Of a DNA stretch of 64,000 nt, positions 29,019-40,009 are shown one piece after another. The first letter of the stretch is position 1. Each line of letters starts with the position of its first letter. A program made the translations under genes and the position numbers. Below the pieces are notes generated by a model. It saw only the letters and a program-made list of their open reading frames with translations. It did no database searches and was not told the DNA's origin. The stretch is from Hyphomicrobiales bacterium (GTDB taxonomy: Bacteria > Pseudomonadota > Alphaproteobacteria > Rhizobiales > Rhizobiaceae): positions 186,001-250,000 of the forward strand of contig UBXG01000017.1 of NCBI GenBank assembly GCA_900469475.1. Direction: 5' to 3'.

Positions 29019-29876
29019 ATGGCAGCGGACAAGAGCCGTTTCGTCGTATCCGCCGACTGGCTGCAGAGCGAGCTGGGCGCCAAGAACCTGCGCATCCTCG
29101 ATGCATCTTTTTATCTGCCGGCGCAGAAGCGCGATGCCGACGCTGAATATGCCAGCGGCCATATTCCCGGCGCGATCCGCTTCGATCAGGACAAGATTGC
29201 AGATCATTCGACGGGCCTGCCGCATATGGTTCCCTCGCCCGAATTTTTCGCGTCCGAAGTCGGCCAGCTCGGCATCAGCGAGAGCGATCGCATCGTTATC
29301 TATGACGGTCCAGGCCTGTTCGCCTCCCCGCGCGTCTGGTGGCTGTTCCATATCGTCATGGGCGCCCCAAACGTCTTCGTGCTCGATGGCGGTCTGGATG
29401 GCTGGAAGGCCGAAGGGCGGCCACTGGAGACGGCGACGCCTGCCTTTGCGCCCGCAACGTTCAAGCCGAAGTTCAACGCCAGCCGCGTCGTCTCGCTCGA
29501 CGAGATGCGAGAAATCGTCGACAACCGTTCGCTGCAGATCGCCGATGCCCGCAGCGCGGGCCGCTTTGCGGCGACCGAGCCGGAGCCGCGCGAAGGCATG
29601 CGCTCGGGTCATATGCCGGGAGCCAGAAGCCTGCCATCAGGCGTCTTCGCCACGAACGGCAAGTTCAAGTCGCTGCCGGAATTGAGGGAAACCATCGAGA
29701 AAGCCGGCATAGATCTCGAAAAGCCCGTGGTGACGACCTGCGGCTCCGGCATTACCGCCGCCATCATCACGCTGGCGCTCGAATCCCTCGACCACGGCAA
29801 CAACAAGCTCTATGACGGCTCCTGGTCGGAATGGGGCAGCAGGGCGGATACGCCTATCGTCACCGGTCAAGATTGA
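29019..29876 (+). CDS. sseA: 3-mercaptopyruvate sulfurtransferase
   Basis: Tandem rhodanese-domain enzyme, 285 aa, transferring sulfur from 3-mercaptopyruvate or thiosulfate to an acceptor. The second domain holds the active loop TTCGSGITA with the catalytic cysteine; the first has the inactive counterpart YDGPGLFASPRVWW. CAGGGAG sits eight bases before the ATG at 29019, so I prefer it over the GTG three codons earlier. The GNAT gene follows after 2 nt. CGSGxT is the loop form associated with mercaptopyruvate specificity. Confidence 0.9.
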   Translation: MAADKSRFVVSADWLQSELGAKNLRILDASFYLPAQKRDADAEYASGHIPGAIRFDQDKIADHSTGLPHMVPSPEFFASEVGQLGISESDRIVIYDGPGLFASPRVWWLFHIVMGAPNVFVLDGGLDGWKAEGRPLETATPAFAPATFKPKFNASRVVSLDEMREIVDNRSLQIADARSAGRFAATEPEPREGMRSGHMPGARSLPSGVFATNGKFKSLPELRETIEKAGIDLEKPVVTTCGSGITAAIITLALESLDHGNNKLYDGSWSEWGSRADTPIVTGQD

Positions 29877-29878
29877 GC

Positions 29879-30445
29879 ATGCCGATCGTGAAGACGCCCT
29901 CGTCCATCAAGGTTCACATCACCCGCCTGGAAATGACCGCTCCGCCCAAGACAAGCTTGCCGGTGCCGGTCAATATCCAGACCGCAATCATGCGGGCGCC
30001 TGGCATCCCGCTGCCCTTCTATCGCTATCTCTATCGCCAGGTCGGCGCCCGCTGGCACTGGGTGGAGCGTCTGCGCCTCTCTGACGAGCAGCTGACCGCT
30101 ATTCTTCACGACCAGCGCAACGATATCAGCGTGCTTTACGTTAACGGCGCTCCGGGTGGATTCTTCGAATATTTCCGGCAGGACGAGGACACGATCGAGC
30201 TCAGCCATTTCGGGCTCATCGAAAATGCGCTCGGCCTCGGCATCGGCAAATGGTTCCTGCTGCAGTCGCTCTACGCCATCTGGACGTTGAACCCGCAGCG
30301 CATCGTGACAACGACGAACAATCTCGATCACCCCAGGGCGTTGCAGCTCTATCAGATGTTCGGATTCTCGCCGATCTCGACCGGAGAAGGCATCGTGCGG
30401 CCCTTGAGCGACAAGGAACTGCTGGAGCTCGCGAAGAAGGGCTGA
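29879..30445 (+). CDS. GNAT-family N-acetyltransferase
   Basis: Acetyl-CoA-dependent acetyltransferase, 188 aa. The acetyl-CoA loop region is LGLGIGKWFLLQSLYAIW, followed by the typical NLDHPRALQLYQMFGF segment where small-molecule acetylation folds usually have the N/Y pair. The start two nt after sseA implies translational coupling. The substrate is unknown. Confidence 0.85.
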   Translation: MPIVKTPSSIKVHITRLEMTAPPKTSLPVPVNIQTAIMRAPGIPLPFYRYLYRQVGARWHWVERLRLSDEQLTAILHDQRNDISVLYVNGAPGGFFEYFRQDEDTIELSHFGLIENALGLGIGKWFLLQSLYAIWTLNPQRIVTTTNNLDHPRALQLYQMFGFSPISTGEGIVRPLSDKELLELAKKG

Positions 30446-30525
30446 CTCTTCGAGATGGCAGGAATCGGGTGGTTTCGCGCCTCGTTTAAGAGCATCACAT
30501 GGCAGATCTCGAAAGGAGCTTTGCC

Positions 30526-31035
30526 ATGCCTTCCATCGCTTTTGCAGCCATGCCTACCTCTGACGCCGAAGCTCTTTGGAGCGGCGGCGCGGATGCCTAC
30601 GGTCACCAGCCGGAGACCATGATTTCCGATGGTCCGGGCCATCCCTGCCGTCACTGCCTGCGCAATATCGATGCCGGCGAAGAGCTGCTCGTCTTCGCCT
30701 ATCGCCCCTTCCCGGAACTGCAGCCCTATGCGGAAACAGGTCCGATCTTCCTGCATAAGACGCCGTGCCGGCGCTACGAGGCGGAAGAGATCCTGCCGCC
30801 TGTGCTGGCGAGCAGCCGGGATTTCATCGTGCGTGGCTATGGCAGGAGCGACCGCATCGTCTACGGGACTGGTGCAGTGACGCCGACCGGCGATATTGCT
30901 GTTTATGCGGCCTCGCTGCTTGAGCGCCCCGACATTGCCTATGTCCATGTCCGCTCGGCGCGGAACAATTGCTACCAATGCCGGATCGACAAAATAGGAG
31001 CGCCGGCATACGCGGATGCCGGCGCCTCCATCTGA
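30526..31035 (+). CDS. DUF1203 family protein
   Basis: Conserved protein of 169 aa with the DUF1203 pattern: an N-terminal cysteine pair in GHPCRHCLRNIDAGEE, then AYRPF, GPIFLHKTPCRRY, and a C-terminal part ending VHVRSARNNCYQCRIDKIG. The CxxC pairs suggest metal or redox chemistry, but no function is established. AAAGGAG lies before the ATG at 30526. It converges with ald. Confidence 0.82.
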   Translation: MPSIAFAAMPTSDAEALWSGGADAYGHQPETMISDGPGHPCRHCLRNIDAGEELLVFAYRPFPELQPYAETGPIFLHKTPCRRYEAEEILPPVLASSRDFIVRGYGRSDRIVYGTGAVTPTGDIAVYAASLLERPDIAYVHVRSARNNCYQCRIDKIGAPAYADAGASI

Positions 31036-31052
31036 CGTACGCGTGATGGGCT

Positions 31053-32171
31053 TTACGCGACGTTCAGAATGCTTTCCGGCGCAACGGCTTCATAACCGAG
31101 CGCTTCGGCTACCGCCTTGTTGGTGATGCGGCCCTTATGGACGTTGAGGCCATTGCGGAGGTGCTTGTCTTCCGCAATAGCGCGCAAGCCACGATCGGCC
31201 AAAGCGAGGCCGTGATAGATCGTGGCGTTGTTCAAGGCATGGGCGGAAGTAACAGGAACCGCACCCGGCATGTTGGCGACGCAATAATGCACGACACCTT
31301 CCACCACATAGGTCGGATCGGAATGCGTCGTCGCATGAGAGGTCTCGAAACAGCCGCCCTGGTCGATGGCGACGTCGACGATAACGGAACCCTGCTTCAT
31401 GCCCGACAGCATTTCGCGCGTGACCAGCTTCGGCGCGGCAGCACCGGGGATCAGCACGGCACCAATGATAAGATCGGCGGAAAAGACCTCTTCTTCCAAT
31501 GCCTGGATGCTGGAATAGCGGGTATGGACGCGGCCGTTGAAGATATCGTCAAGCTGGCGCAGGCGCGGCAGCGAGCGATCGAGAATGCTGACGTCTGCAC
31601 CGAGGCCGGCCGCCATCTTGGCCGCATGCAGGCCGACGACACCGCCGCCGATAATCGTCACCTTGGCCGGCAACACCCCCGGCACGCCGCCGAGCAGGAT
31701 GCCAAGCCCGCCATTGGCCTTTTGCAGAGCTGTCGCACCCGCCTGGATGGATAGGCGACCGGCAACCTCCGACATCGGCGCCAGCAGCGGTAGGCCGCCG
31801 CGCTCGTCTGTCACGGTTTCATAGGCAACAGCTGTAACGCCTGATGCGAGCAGGCCCTTGGTCTGTTCCGGATCGGGCGCGAGATGCAGATAGGTGTAAA
31901 GAAGCTGTCCGTCACGGAGTTGCGCCCATTCGGAGGGCTGCGGCTCCTTGACCTTCACGATCATGTCGCACTTCTCGAAAATATCCTTGGCGCTCGGGGC
32001 GATTTTGGCGCCGGCGGCCGCATAGGCGTGATCATCGGCGCCGATGCCGGCACCGGCTTTCGTTTCTACCCAAACTTCATGGCCGTGGGCGACATATTCG
32101 CGAACGGATGCCGGCGTCAGGCCGACGCGGTACTCGTGGTTCTTGATTTCCTTCGGGCAACCAACGCGCAT
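31053..32171 (-). CDS. ald: alanine dehydrogenase
   Basis: NAD-dependent oxidative deamination of L-alanine to pyruvate and ammonia, 372 aa. The N-terminal substrate domain opens with [20 protein letters not shown] (catalytic Lys/Arg residues) and has YTYLHLAPD; the NAD loop is [22 protein letters not shown] strong GGAGGAAT site precedes the ATG. The divergent Lrp-type gene is its likely regulator, an arrangement frequent in alphaproteobacteria. Confidence 0.95.
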   Translation of the reverse strand: MRVGCPKEIKNHEYRVGLTPASVREYVAHGHEVWVETKAGAGIGADDHAYAAAGAKIAPSAKDIFEKCDMIVKVKEPQPSEWAQLRDGQLLYTYLHLAPDPEQTKGLLASGVTAVAYETVTDERGGLPLLAPMSEVAGRLSIQAGATALQKANGGLGILLGGVPGVLPAKVTIIGGGVVGLHAAKMAAGLGADVSILDRSLPRLRQLDDIFNGRVHTRYSSIQALEEEVFSADLIIGAVLIPGAAAPKLVTREMLSGMKQGSVIVDVAIDQGGCFETSHATTHSDPTYVVEGVVHYCVANMPGAVPVTSAHALNNATIYHGLALADRGLRAIAEDKHLRNGLNVHKGRITNKAVAEALGYEAVAPESILNVA

Positions 32172-32323
32172 TTCATTCCTCCTCGAATGTTTTTGCGTCT
32201 TTCTTTTTCTCCAACTGAAATCAGACCACCACCGCCCCGCAATGTCCTTGCAAAGACGATTTGCGCTGCAGTCATTTTTCGTGATTTATTGCGCGAACAG
32301 GAGTTTTTTCGAAAGATCTTCGA

Positions 32324-32785
32324 ATGTCCGACCTAGACGCCATAGATCATTCGATTCTTCGGATGTTGCAGCAGAACGCCAGGATCACCAATGCGGAACT
32401 GGCCGAGAAGGTCGGTCTTTCGCCCTCGGCCTGTTCGCGGCGGCTCGATATCCTGGAAAAGAGCGGCGTCATCGACGGCTATCACGCGCATCTCTCGCAC
32501 AAGGCGCTTGATTACAAGATGATCGCCTTCGTGCACATCTCGCTGTCAGGCCAGTTCGCCAAGACTCTTTCGGAATTCGAGACGGCGGTGAAGCGCTGCC
32601 CCAATGTACTGTCTTGCTACCTCATGTCGGGCGAATACGATTACATATTGCGCGTCGCCGCGCGCGACCTCGAGGACTACGAGCGCATCCATCGCGACTG
32701 GCTCTCCGCCCTGCCTCACGTCGTAAAAATCAATTCCAGCTTTGCACTGCGCGAGATCATCGACCGGCCGAATGTGGGCTTGTGA
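32324..32785 (+). CDS. Lrp/AsnC family transcriptional regulator
   Basis: DNA-binding feast/famine regulator of 153 aa. The N-terminal winged helix-turn-helix (DHSILRMLQQNARITNAELA, then VGLSPSACSRRLDILEKSG) is followed by the RAM effector domain (FETAVKRCPNVLSCYLMSGEYDY). It is divergent from ald with 152 nt between starts and probably activates ald in response to alanine, by analogy with AldR/BkdR-type pairs. Confidence 0.92.
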   Translation: MSDLDAIDHSILRMLQQNARITNAELAEKVGLSPSACSRRLDILEKSGVIDGYHAHLSHKALDYKMIAFVHISLSGQFAKTLSEFETAVKRCPNVLSCYLMSGEYDYILRVAARDLEDYERIHRDWLSALPHVVKINSSFALREIIDRPNVGL

Positions 32786-32791
32786 TCTTCG

Positions 32792-33595
32792 TCAGCGCAT
32801 ATCCAGCAGCAATGCGCGATGATCGGACACCTCGGGCTCGGCTACAGGATCGAAACGGATGACCTCGACATTCGAAGTCACCAGCATGTAGTCGGCAAAA
32901 CGCGGCTGCTTCTTGTAATGCGAGGTGCGCGTGTCGTCATGTCCCCGTGAAGTGACGAGATCGACAAGGCCCAGGCTGCCGAGGATCTTGAAGGTCTCGC
33001 TATCCGGCAACACGTTGAAGTCACCGCAAACGACCAGCCGGTCGCCCTCTTTCCGAACCTGGCGAATGATCTCGACCAGCGCATGCGCCTGATGGCACCG
33101 GGCTGGCGTATCGCCCTTGCCTTCGAGATCCCGCAGGCCGTGCATATGCGCAATGGTGATGGGATAGCCGCGCTCATAGTCGAACAGGCGGATGCAATGG
33201 GCATTGCGCGAACGCGGATGAGGCCCATAACCATCGGCCGAGAATTCACCATGAACGAAGCCGGCTGCCTGGCCGATGATCGGATAGGTCCGGCGCACGA
33301 AGGTTGCCAGTCCGAACTCGGAATCGAATCGCCGGTCCCTATCGAAAAGATCGCCTCGCGCTACGGGGAGGAAGAAAGCATCGTAAGCTGGCAAAGCAGC
33401 CTTCAGTTCCTCGAAGAGATTGGCGCGCTGCAGGAGCTCGATGCCGTGATCGCGATAGACCAGCCACTCGGCGTCCGCTCCCTGCGTGCGAACCATTTCC
33501 TGTAGGCACAGAACATCCGCATCGATATCAACGAGATAGGGGATTAGCGGCTCATGCAGCCGACCGCCCCATGCATTCAATGAAACGATACGCAT
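32792..33595 (-). CDS. endonuclease/exonuclease/phosphatase family protein
   Basis: EEP-fold hydrolase, 267 aa. Motifs are RIVSLNAWGGRLHE at the N-terminus, LCLQEMVRT (metal Glu), VVCGDFNVLPDS (active Asp/Asn) and the terminal SDHRALLLDM. I start at the ATG at 33595; the GTG three codons upstream overlaps the AGGTGCAGG ribosome site. The substrate may be a nucleic acid, phospholipid or small phosphodiester and is not deducible. Confidence 0.85.
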   Translation of the reverse strand: MRIVSLNAWGGRLHEPLIPYLVDIDADVLCLQEMVRTQGADAEWLVYRDHGIELLQRANLFEELKAALPAYDAFFLPVARGDLFDRDRRFDSEFGLATFVRRTYPIIGQAAGFVHGEFSADGYGPHPRSRNAHCIRLFDYERGYPITIAHMHGLRDLEGKGDTPARCHQAHALVEIIRQVRKEGDRLVVCGDFNVLPDSETFKILGSLGLVDLVTSRGHDDTRTSHYKKQPRFADYMLVTSNVEVIRFDPVAEPEVSDHRALLLDMR

Positions 33596-33736
33596 ATCCT
33601 GCACCTCTCATAGTCAGATCGCCGATCGCAGCGGCCATCGCGATGCGGTACCGATTCGGTACGCCCGGCTACAATTTTAGCGATTATGCTAAACATCCCG
33701 CAAGGCACATCTGATATCCAAAACGGGAAAAGACGG

Positions 33737-34114
33737 ATGAGCCGGGATAACATCATGCAGTTCTCTTCGAAATCTCCCATTCAGGGCAATCTGAAAATCA
33801 AGACACGCGGCTCGTCGCGCCACCATGCGCGGCTCATGGGCCAGGTTCGATATTTCACCAAGCTTGTCACCGGCCGCGTGGTCGACATTTCGACAAGCGG
33901 CATCGCGCTCGACCTGCAGGCGCCGCTTTATGCCGCCGCTGGCAGCAAGGTTCGCGTCGAATGCGACGATATCGGCCTGCTGGATGGTTTCGTGCGCTGG
34001 GCTCACAACGGCCGCATCGGCATCGAATTCGACCGCTCGTCCAATGCATCGGCTAAGGTCGCGTCCTATTTCCGCTTTTTCCACAAGGACATGAAGCCGG
34101 TTCTCAAACGTTGA
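33737..34114 (+). CDS. PilZ domain protein
   Basis: Predicted c-di-GMP receptor of about 125 aa. The PilZ pattern is visible: an Arg-rich stretch SSRHHARLMGQVRYF, then the VVDISTSGIALDL loop matching D/NxSxxG, GSKVRVECDDIGLLDGFVRW and GRIGIEFDR. The RxxxR portion is less canonical (SRHHAR), so binding should be tested. The start is uncertain: ATGs at 33686, 33737 and 33758 are all possible; 33737 has GGAAAAG ahead of it. Confidence 0.78.
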   Translation: MSRDNIMQFSSKSPIQGNLKIKTRGSSRHHARLMGQVRYFTKLVTGRVVDISTSGIALDLQAPLYAAAGSKVRVECDDIGLLDGFVRWAHNGRIGIEFDRSSNASAKVASYFRFFHKDMKPVLKR

Positions 34115-34251
34115 TGGCATGTCGGCTTGAGCCGGCTACGATCCACAATAAGCCTGTCACATTACTGGTGCACACCTTCAAAAATCGTCCTAATCTCCCT
34201 CGCCCGAGAGATGATCGACGGACCATAGCCCCATCGTTGAAGGAGTGTCTT

Positions 34252-36240
<1,989 letters not shown>

Positions 36241-36254
36241 GCACGAATGCTGTC

Positions 36255-36287
36255 GTCCTCTCCTCTCATCGGGGAGAGGACTTTTTT
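36255..36287 (+). terminator. intrinsic terminator of cpdB
   Basis: Stem GTCCTCTCC / GGAGAGGAC followed by TTTTTT, 15 nt after the stop; the T run touches the stop codon of the convergent LysR gene. Confidence 0.9.
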
Positions 36288-37255
36288 CACTCGGCTGCCA
36301 GACGCTTGTCGCCTGGATGGAACATCTCGACGGCGGACTTGAAGTCCTCCTGATTCGGGCACCGCGCCAGGCGCGAGCGGAAAGCCTCGATCATCCATGC
36401 GGCAGCAGGCCCCGGAGGATTGTCGACCTTGCGGACGGCATAGAGCGGGTATTCGCTCTGATCGTAGGCATCGAGAGCCAAAGGCACCAGCCTGCCCTTC
36501 TGCAGATCCTCCATGATGAACGAGGCCGGCAGACCGCCCCAGCCAAGACCACCCCGGATCAACTGATGCTTGGTGGCGATGTCGCTCAGATGCCAGATCT
36601 TGTAGGACAGGACGTTGAAATCCTTGCCATTGGTGAGGTTTGACGCGTCGGTGACGACCAATTGCACTTCTTCGCGTACATCGGCAAGCGTCAACGGCCG
36701 TCCCAGCAAAGCGAGTGGATGCGTCGGGGCAGCAACCGGCATCATGAAGGAATGTCCGATGCGCTCGATCACCAAAGCATCATCCTGTTTCACAACCGAG
36801 CCGCCGATACCGATCGTCGACTTGCCGCTTGTGACAAGCTCAAGCATCGAGCCGAGCTCGCCGGTGTCGAGCCGCAGGGAGACATAAGGAAAACGATCAC
36901 GGAATTCGCGCAGCACGTCGACGGTGGCATGAACCGGCACCATGACGCTGATGGCGACGGCCACCTCCGCCTCGAGCCCGGTCTTCAAACCCTTCACCCT
37001 GGCGCGCATCACTTGCAGATCGGAAAGAATGCGGCGCGCATCCTCAAGCATCACCCTGCCCGCATCCGTCAGCTTCGGCTGGCGCGATCCCGAGCGCTCG
37101 AACAGCGGCATTTCGAGCTGAGCCTCCAGATTGGCGATCGTGTAGCTGATGACCGACTGCGCGCGGTTAAGCGCGCGCGAGGCGGCGGAGAAACTGCCCG
37201 ACTCGGCGACGGTCAGAAAGACCTGCAATTGGTCAAGGGTGGGATTGGGGAGCAT
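36287..37255 (-). CDS. LysR family transcriptional regulator
   Basis: LysR-type regulator of 322 aa. The N-terminal helix-turn-helix (LQVFLTVAESGSFSAASRAL, then NRAQSVISYTIANLEAQL) is followed by a periplasmic-binding-protein-like effector domain (VAVAISVMVPVHATVDVLRE). It is divergent from azoR and likely controls it. CTATCGA at 37268-37274 and TCGATAG at 37305-37311 form an inverted repeat between the two genes. Confidence 0.9.
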   Translation of the reverse strand: MLPNPTLDQLQVFLTVAESGSFSAASRALNRAQSVISYTIANLEAQLEMPLFERSGSRQPKLTDAGRVMLEDARRILSDLQVMRARVKGLKTGLEAEVAVAISVMVPVHATVDVLREFRDRFPYVSLRLDTGELGSMLELVTSGKSTIGIGGSVVKQDDALVIERIGHSFMMPVAAPTHPLALLGRPLTLADVREEVQLVVTDASNLTNGKDFNVLSYKIWHLSDIATKHQLIRGGLGWGGLPASFIMEDLQKGRLVPLALDAYDQSEYPLYAVRKVDNPPGPAAAWMIEAFRSRLARCPNQEDFKSAVEMFHPGDKRLAAE

Positions 37256-37267
37256 CTGCCATCCATT

Positions 37268-37311
37268 CTATCGATAATTCCAATCCATATTATCACAGTT
37301 TTTCTCGATAG
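37268..37311. promoter_or_regulatory. candidate LysR operator between LysR gene and azoR
   Basis: Inverted repeat CTATCGA (37268-37274) and TCGATAG (37305-37311) in the 136-nt divergent intergenic space. AT-rich sequence between the arms fits a promoter. The spacing is wider than a single LysR box, so the arms could be two half sites. Confidence 0.4.
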
Positions 37312-37391
37312 CACTGACGACTTATTTATGGGGGCGAACGTGATCGGACTCTCCCAGCCGATTTAGCAACTTATTGAAAAGGAAAACGGAT

Positions 37392-38006
37392 ATGTCCTCC
37401 ATTCTGCTTCTGACCTCCAGCCCGCGTCCGGACTCGCTCTCCACCAAGATCGCCACCGAGCTGGCCGAGAAGATCAAGTCCAACAACCCGGGCAAGACGC
37501 TCGTCAAGCGCGACCTCGCTTCTGACAACCTGCCCCATATCGACGGCCCGTTCACCGACGCCATCCGCACGCCGGCAGACGCCCGCACGCCCGAGCAGCA
37601 GGAACTGGTCAAGGTTTCCGACGCACTTGTCGACGAGCTGCTCGCAGCAGACACGCTGGTCATCGGCACCGGCCTCATCAACTTCAACATCTATTCCTCG
37701 CTGAAGACCTGGATCGACAACATCGCCCGCGCCGGCCGCACCTTCACCTATACGGAAACCGGCCCGAAGGGCCTTGCCACCGGCAAGAAGGCCTACATCG
37801 TGCTCGCTTCCGGCGGCGTTTACTCGCAAGGCCCAGCTGCACCGCTGAACCATGCCGTTCCTTACCTCAAGTCGGTTCTCGGCTTCATCGGCATTACCGA
37901 TGTCGAGACCGTTTACATCGAGGGTGTCGCCTTCGGTCCGGAAGCTGCTGAGAAGGCTATCGGCGCTGCTCAGGCTCGCGCTTCCGAGCTGGCTCTCGCC
38001 GCTTAA
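37392..38006 (+). CDS. azoR: FMN-dependent NADH-azoreductase
   Basis: Flavodoxin-fold quinone/azo reductase, 204 aa. It shows the N-terminal phosphate loop SSILLLTSSPRPDSLSTKIA, GTGLINFNIYSSLKTWIDNI (family signature) and TYTETGPKGLATGKKAYIVL. An AAAAGGAAAACGGAT leader precedes the ATG at 37392. Likely role: reduction of quinones or electrophiles, under the divergent LysR regulator. Confidence 0.9.
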   Translation: MSSILLLTSSPRPDSLSTKIATELAEKIKSNNPGKTLVKRDLASDNLPHIDGPFTDAIRTPADARTPEQQELVKVSDALVDELLAADTLVIGTGLINFNIYSSLKTWIDNIARAGRTFTYTETGPKGLATGKKAYIVLASGGVYSQGPAAPLNHAVPYLKSVLGFIGITDVETVYIEGVAFGPEAAEKAIGAAQARASELALAA

Positions 38007-38032
38007 TCAATTACTTATTCAGATGATCACAG

Positions 38033-38054
38033 GCGGCCGGTTAAAACCGGCCGC
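38033..38054. terminator. terminator between azoR and the TetR gene
   Basis: Perfect 8-bp stem GCGGCCGG / CCGGCCGC with a TTAAAA loop between convergent genes; a short T-rich stretch follows on the plus strand. Confidence 0.7.
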
Positions 38055-38058
38055 TTTG

Positions 38059-38640
38059 CTATTTTGCTTGCGGCAGCGCCTTTACGAACTGCTTCACGGT
38101 CTCCAGAATTTCGGCCGAAAGAGCCTCGTCATCCGCCACGCGCGCGAGGCCGAGCGCCCCGGTCATCAGGCACGCCGCGATGATCGCCTTTCGCCTTGCT
38201 TCGGCAGTTTCCGGCTCCGGCATGCGCGCCGTCATGGCATTGAAATTCCGTCGCAGGCCTTCCGTCGCAACGGCGCGGACCGTGTCGCTGCTACGCGCCA
38301 AATCCGCCGTCAGCGCCGCATAGGCGCAGCCCTCGCCGCAATGATCCCGGTGTCGCTCACTGAGATAAGTATCGACATATTCGCCGAGCGAGACGCTCGC
38401 CGGATCGATCCCCCTTTCCTCCTGCTGCCGCCGCCATGACCCGATAGCCAAGTCCACGGCTTCCGCCACGAGTTCGTCGCGGGAGGCAAAATGCTTGTAA
38501 AAGCCACCGACGGTGAGACCCGCCTCTTTCATCAGGTCGGCAACACCAATCCCTTCCAATCCTTCTTCGCGCAGACGCTTGGCGGCAAGGGTCACGATGC
38601 GTTCGTGCGTCTTCTGCTTTTCCAATTGTGAGCGGCCCAT
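38059..38640 (-). CDS. TetR/AcrR family transcriptional regulator
   Basis: One-component repressor of 193 aa. The N-terminal helix-turn-helix is THERIVTLAAKRLREEG followed by IGVADLMKEAGLTVGGFYKH; the rest is the helical ligand domain. AAAGGAT precedes the ATG at 38640. It is divergent from an SDR gene, which it probably represses through two copies of a repeated site in the 105-nt space. Autoregulation is likely. Confidence 0.9.
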   Translation of the reverse strand: MGRSQLEKQKTHERIVTLAAKRLREEGLEGIGVADLMKEAGLTVGGFYKHFASRDELVAEAVDLAIGSWRRQQEERGIDPASVSLGEYVDTYLSERHRDHCGEGCAYAALTADLARSSDTVRAVATEGLRRNFNAMTARMPEPETAEARRKAIIAACLMTGALGLARVADDEALSAEILETVKQFVKALPQAK

Positions 38641-38672
38641 CGAAAATCCTTTCATGCCCGGCTTGACAAAAT

Positions 38673-38712
38673 GGATTACGATCATAATCCTTATAGATAA
38701 CGATCATAATCC
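38673..38712. promoter_or_regulatory. tandem TetR-type operator sites
   Basis: GGATTACGATCATAATCC (38673-38690) is a 16/18 palindrome, and its right half ACGATCATAATCC recurs exactly at 38700-38712, 22 nt (two helical turns) further on. A TTGACA element starts at 38663, so binding here would cover the promoter(s). Confidence 0.65.
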
Positions 38713-38745
38713 AGATCGTGACAAAAGCCAACAGGAGCTACGAAT

Positions 38746-39522
38746 ATGCGTCTCAAGAACAAGGTTGCCGTCATCACCGGCGGAAACAGCGGTATTGGCC
38801 TTGCCACCGCCCGCCTCTTCCTCGGCGAAGGCGCCAAGGTCGCCATAACAGGCCGCAACGCCAAGACACTGGCTGCGGCAGCCGAGCAACTTGGCGGCGA
38901 TGTGCTGGCGTTGCAGGCCGACACCACCGATATCCCGGCCATGGAGAAGGCTTTTGCCGAAGCCGCGGAGAAGCTTGGAAAATTCGATGTAGTTTTTGCC
39001 AATGCCGGCATTGCCGGCGATACCCCGCTCGGCAAAACGACGCTTGAGCAGTTCGAAACCATCGTCCGCGTCAATTTTACCGGCGTCTTCTTCACCGTGC
39101 AGGCGGCCCTACCATATCTGAACGATGGCGGCTCGGTGATCCTGAATGGCTCCGTGCATGCCGTTCTCGGCATTCCCGGCGCTTCGGCCTATGCCGGCAC
39201 GAAGGGCGCCGTTCGCGCCATGACCCGCAACCTCGCTTCCGAGCTTGCGCCCCGCGGCATCCGCGTCAACCAGGTGACGCCAGGCGCCACCAAGACACCG
39301 ATCTGGGAGCCGCGCGCAGCCACGCCGGAGGCACTGGATGCGCTGCAGGCGCGCTTTGGCGGCCTAAGTGCGCTCGGCCGCATGAGCGAAGCCGATGAAA
39401 TCGCCAAGGCCGCGCTCTATTTCGCCTCCGATGATTCCGCCAATGTCACGGCGATCGAAATCACGGTCGACGGCGGCGCCGTTAATGCCCCCGCTGGCGC
39501 AAAGATATTCCGCACGGCTTAA
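38746..39522 (+). CDS. SDR family oxidoreductase
   Basis: NAD(P)-dependent short-chain dehydrogenase, 258 aa. Cofactor loop TGGNSGIGLATA, NAGIAG motif, catalytic Ser in LNGSVHAV, YAGTKGA for the Tyr/Lys pair and PGATKTPIW are all present. AGGAG lies ahead of the ATG. Control by the divergent TetR gene suggests induction by the substrate or an electrophile. The substrate is unknown. Confidence 0.9.
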   Translation: MRLKNKVAVITGGNSGIGLATARLFLGEGAKVAITGRNAKTLAAAAEQLGGDVLALQADTTDIPAMEKAFAEAAEKLGKFDVVFANAGIAGDTPLGKTTLEQFETIVRVNFTGVFFTVQAALPYLNDGGSVILNGSVHAVLGIPGASAYAGTKGAVRAMTRNLASELAPRGIRVNQVTPGATKTPIWEPRAATPEALDALQARFGGLSALGRMSEADEIAKAALYFASDDSANVTAIEITVDGGAVNAPAGAKIFRTA

Positions 39523-39633
39523 GCCCTGGCGAAAGTCTAACCAGCCATCGATTTCAGTGAGTGTTATGGGCCGCCTAAGCAGATGCGGGAGGCGGCCCCG
39601 CGTCAGGCGTGCATTAAGCAAATCCGCCAGATA

Positions 39634-39972
39634 TCAGACCTGACGAACCTTTTCGCCATCGCCGAAGAGGCCGGCACCGTTTTGATCGATGATCTGCTGG
39701 CCCTTGCGGAAAGTCGATTCCACCGCGTCATCCGAGGAGGTAAAAACATCGGCGCGGATAAAATTGCGCACCAGGATCTCGCCGTTCACATCCTTCTCAA
39801 TCCGGCCCATAAGGCGGAACTGATTGCCCTCGCGCTGCGGCGTCGCATAGATCATGCAGCCGGCATGCACCTGGGGTTCGACGCTGACTGTCGAGCCGCC
39901 AGACTTTTCAGTGCCCGCCTGCGATGCGCCACCGGTGAAAATCGAAAGGATATTTGAAAAGAACGAAGCCAT
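39634..39972 (-). CDS. HlyU-family protein
   Basis: Small protein of 112 aa with the HlyU pattern: YATPQREGNQFRLMGRIEKD, then NGEILVRNFIRADVF and a terminal helix FRKGQQIIDQNG. HlyU is a transcription activator in Vibrio, but that protein is an ArsR-type winged helix; the rhizobial DUF family bearing this name is distinct and uncharacterised, so a regulatory role is only nominal. Confidence 0.75.
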   Translation of the reverse strand: MASFFSNILSIFTGGASQAGTEKSGGSTVSVEPQVHAGCMIYATPQREGNQFRLMGRIEKDVNGEILVRNFIRADVFTSSDDAVESTFRKGQQIIDQNGAGLFGDGEKVRQV

Positions 39973-40009
39973 GGATCGCCTTTAGCATGAAGGTTGCAGG
40001 GTCGCAAAG

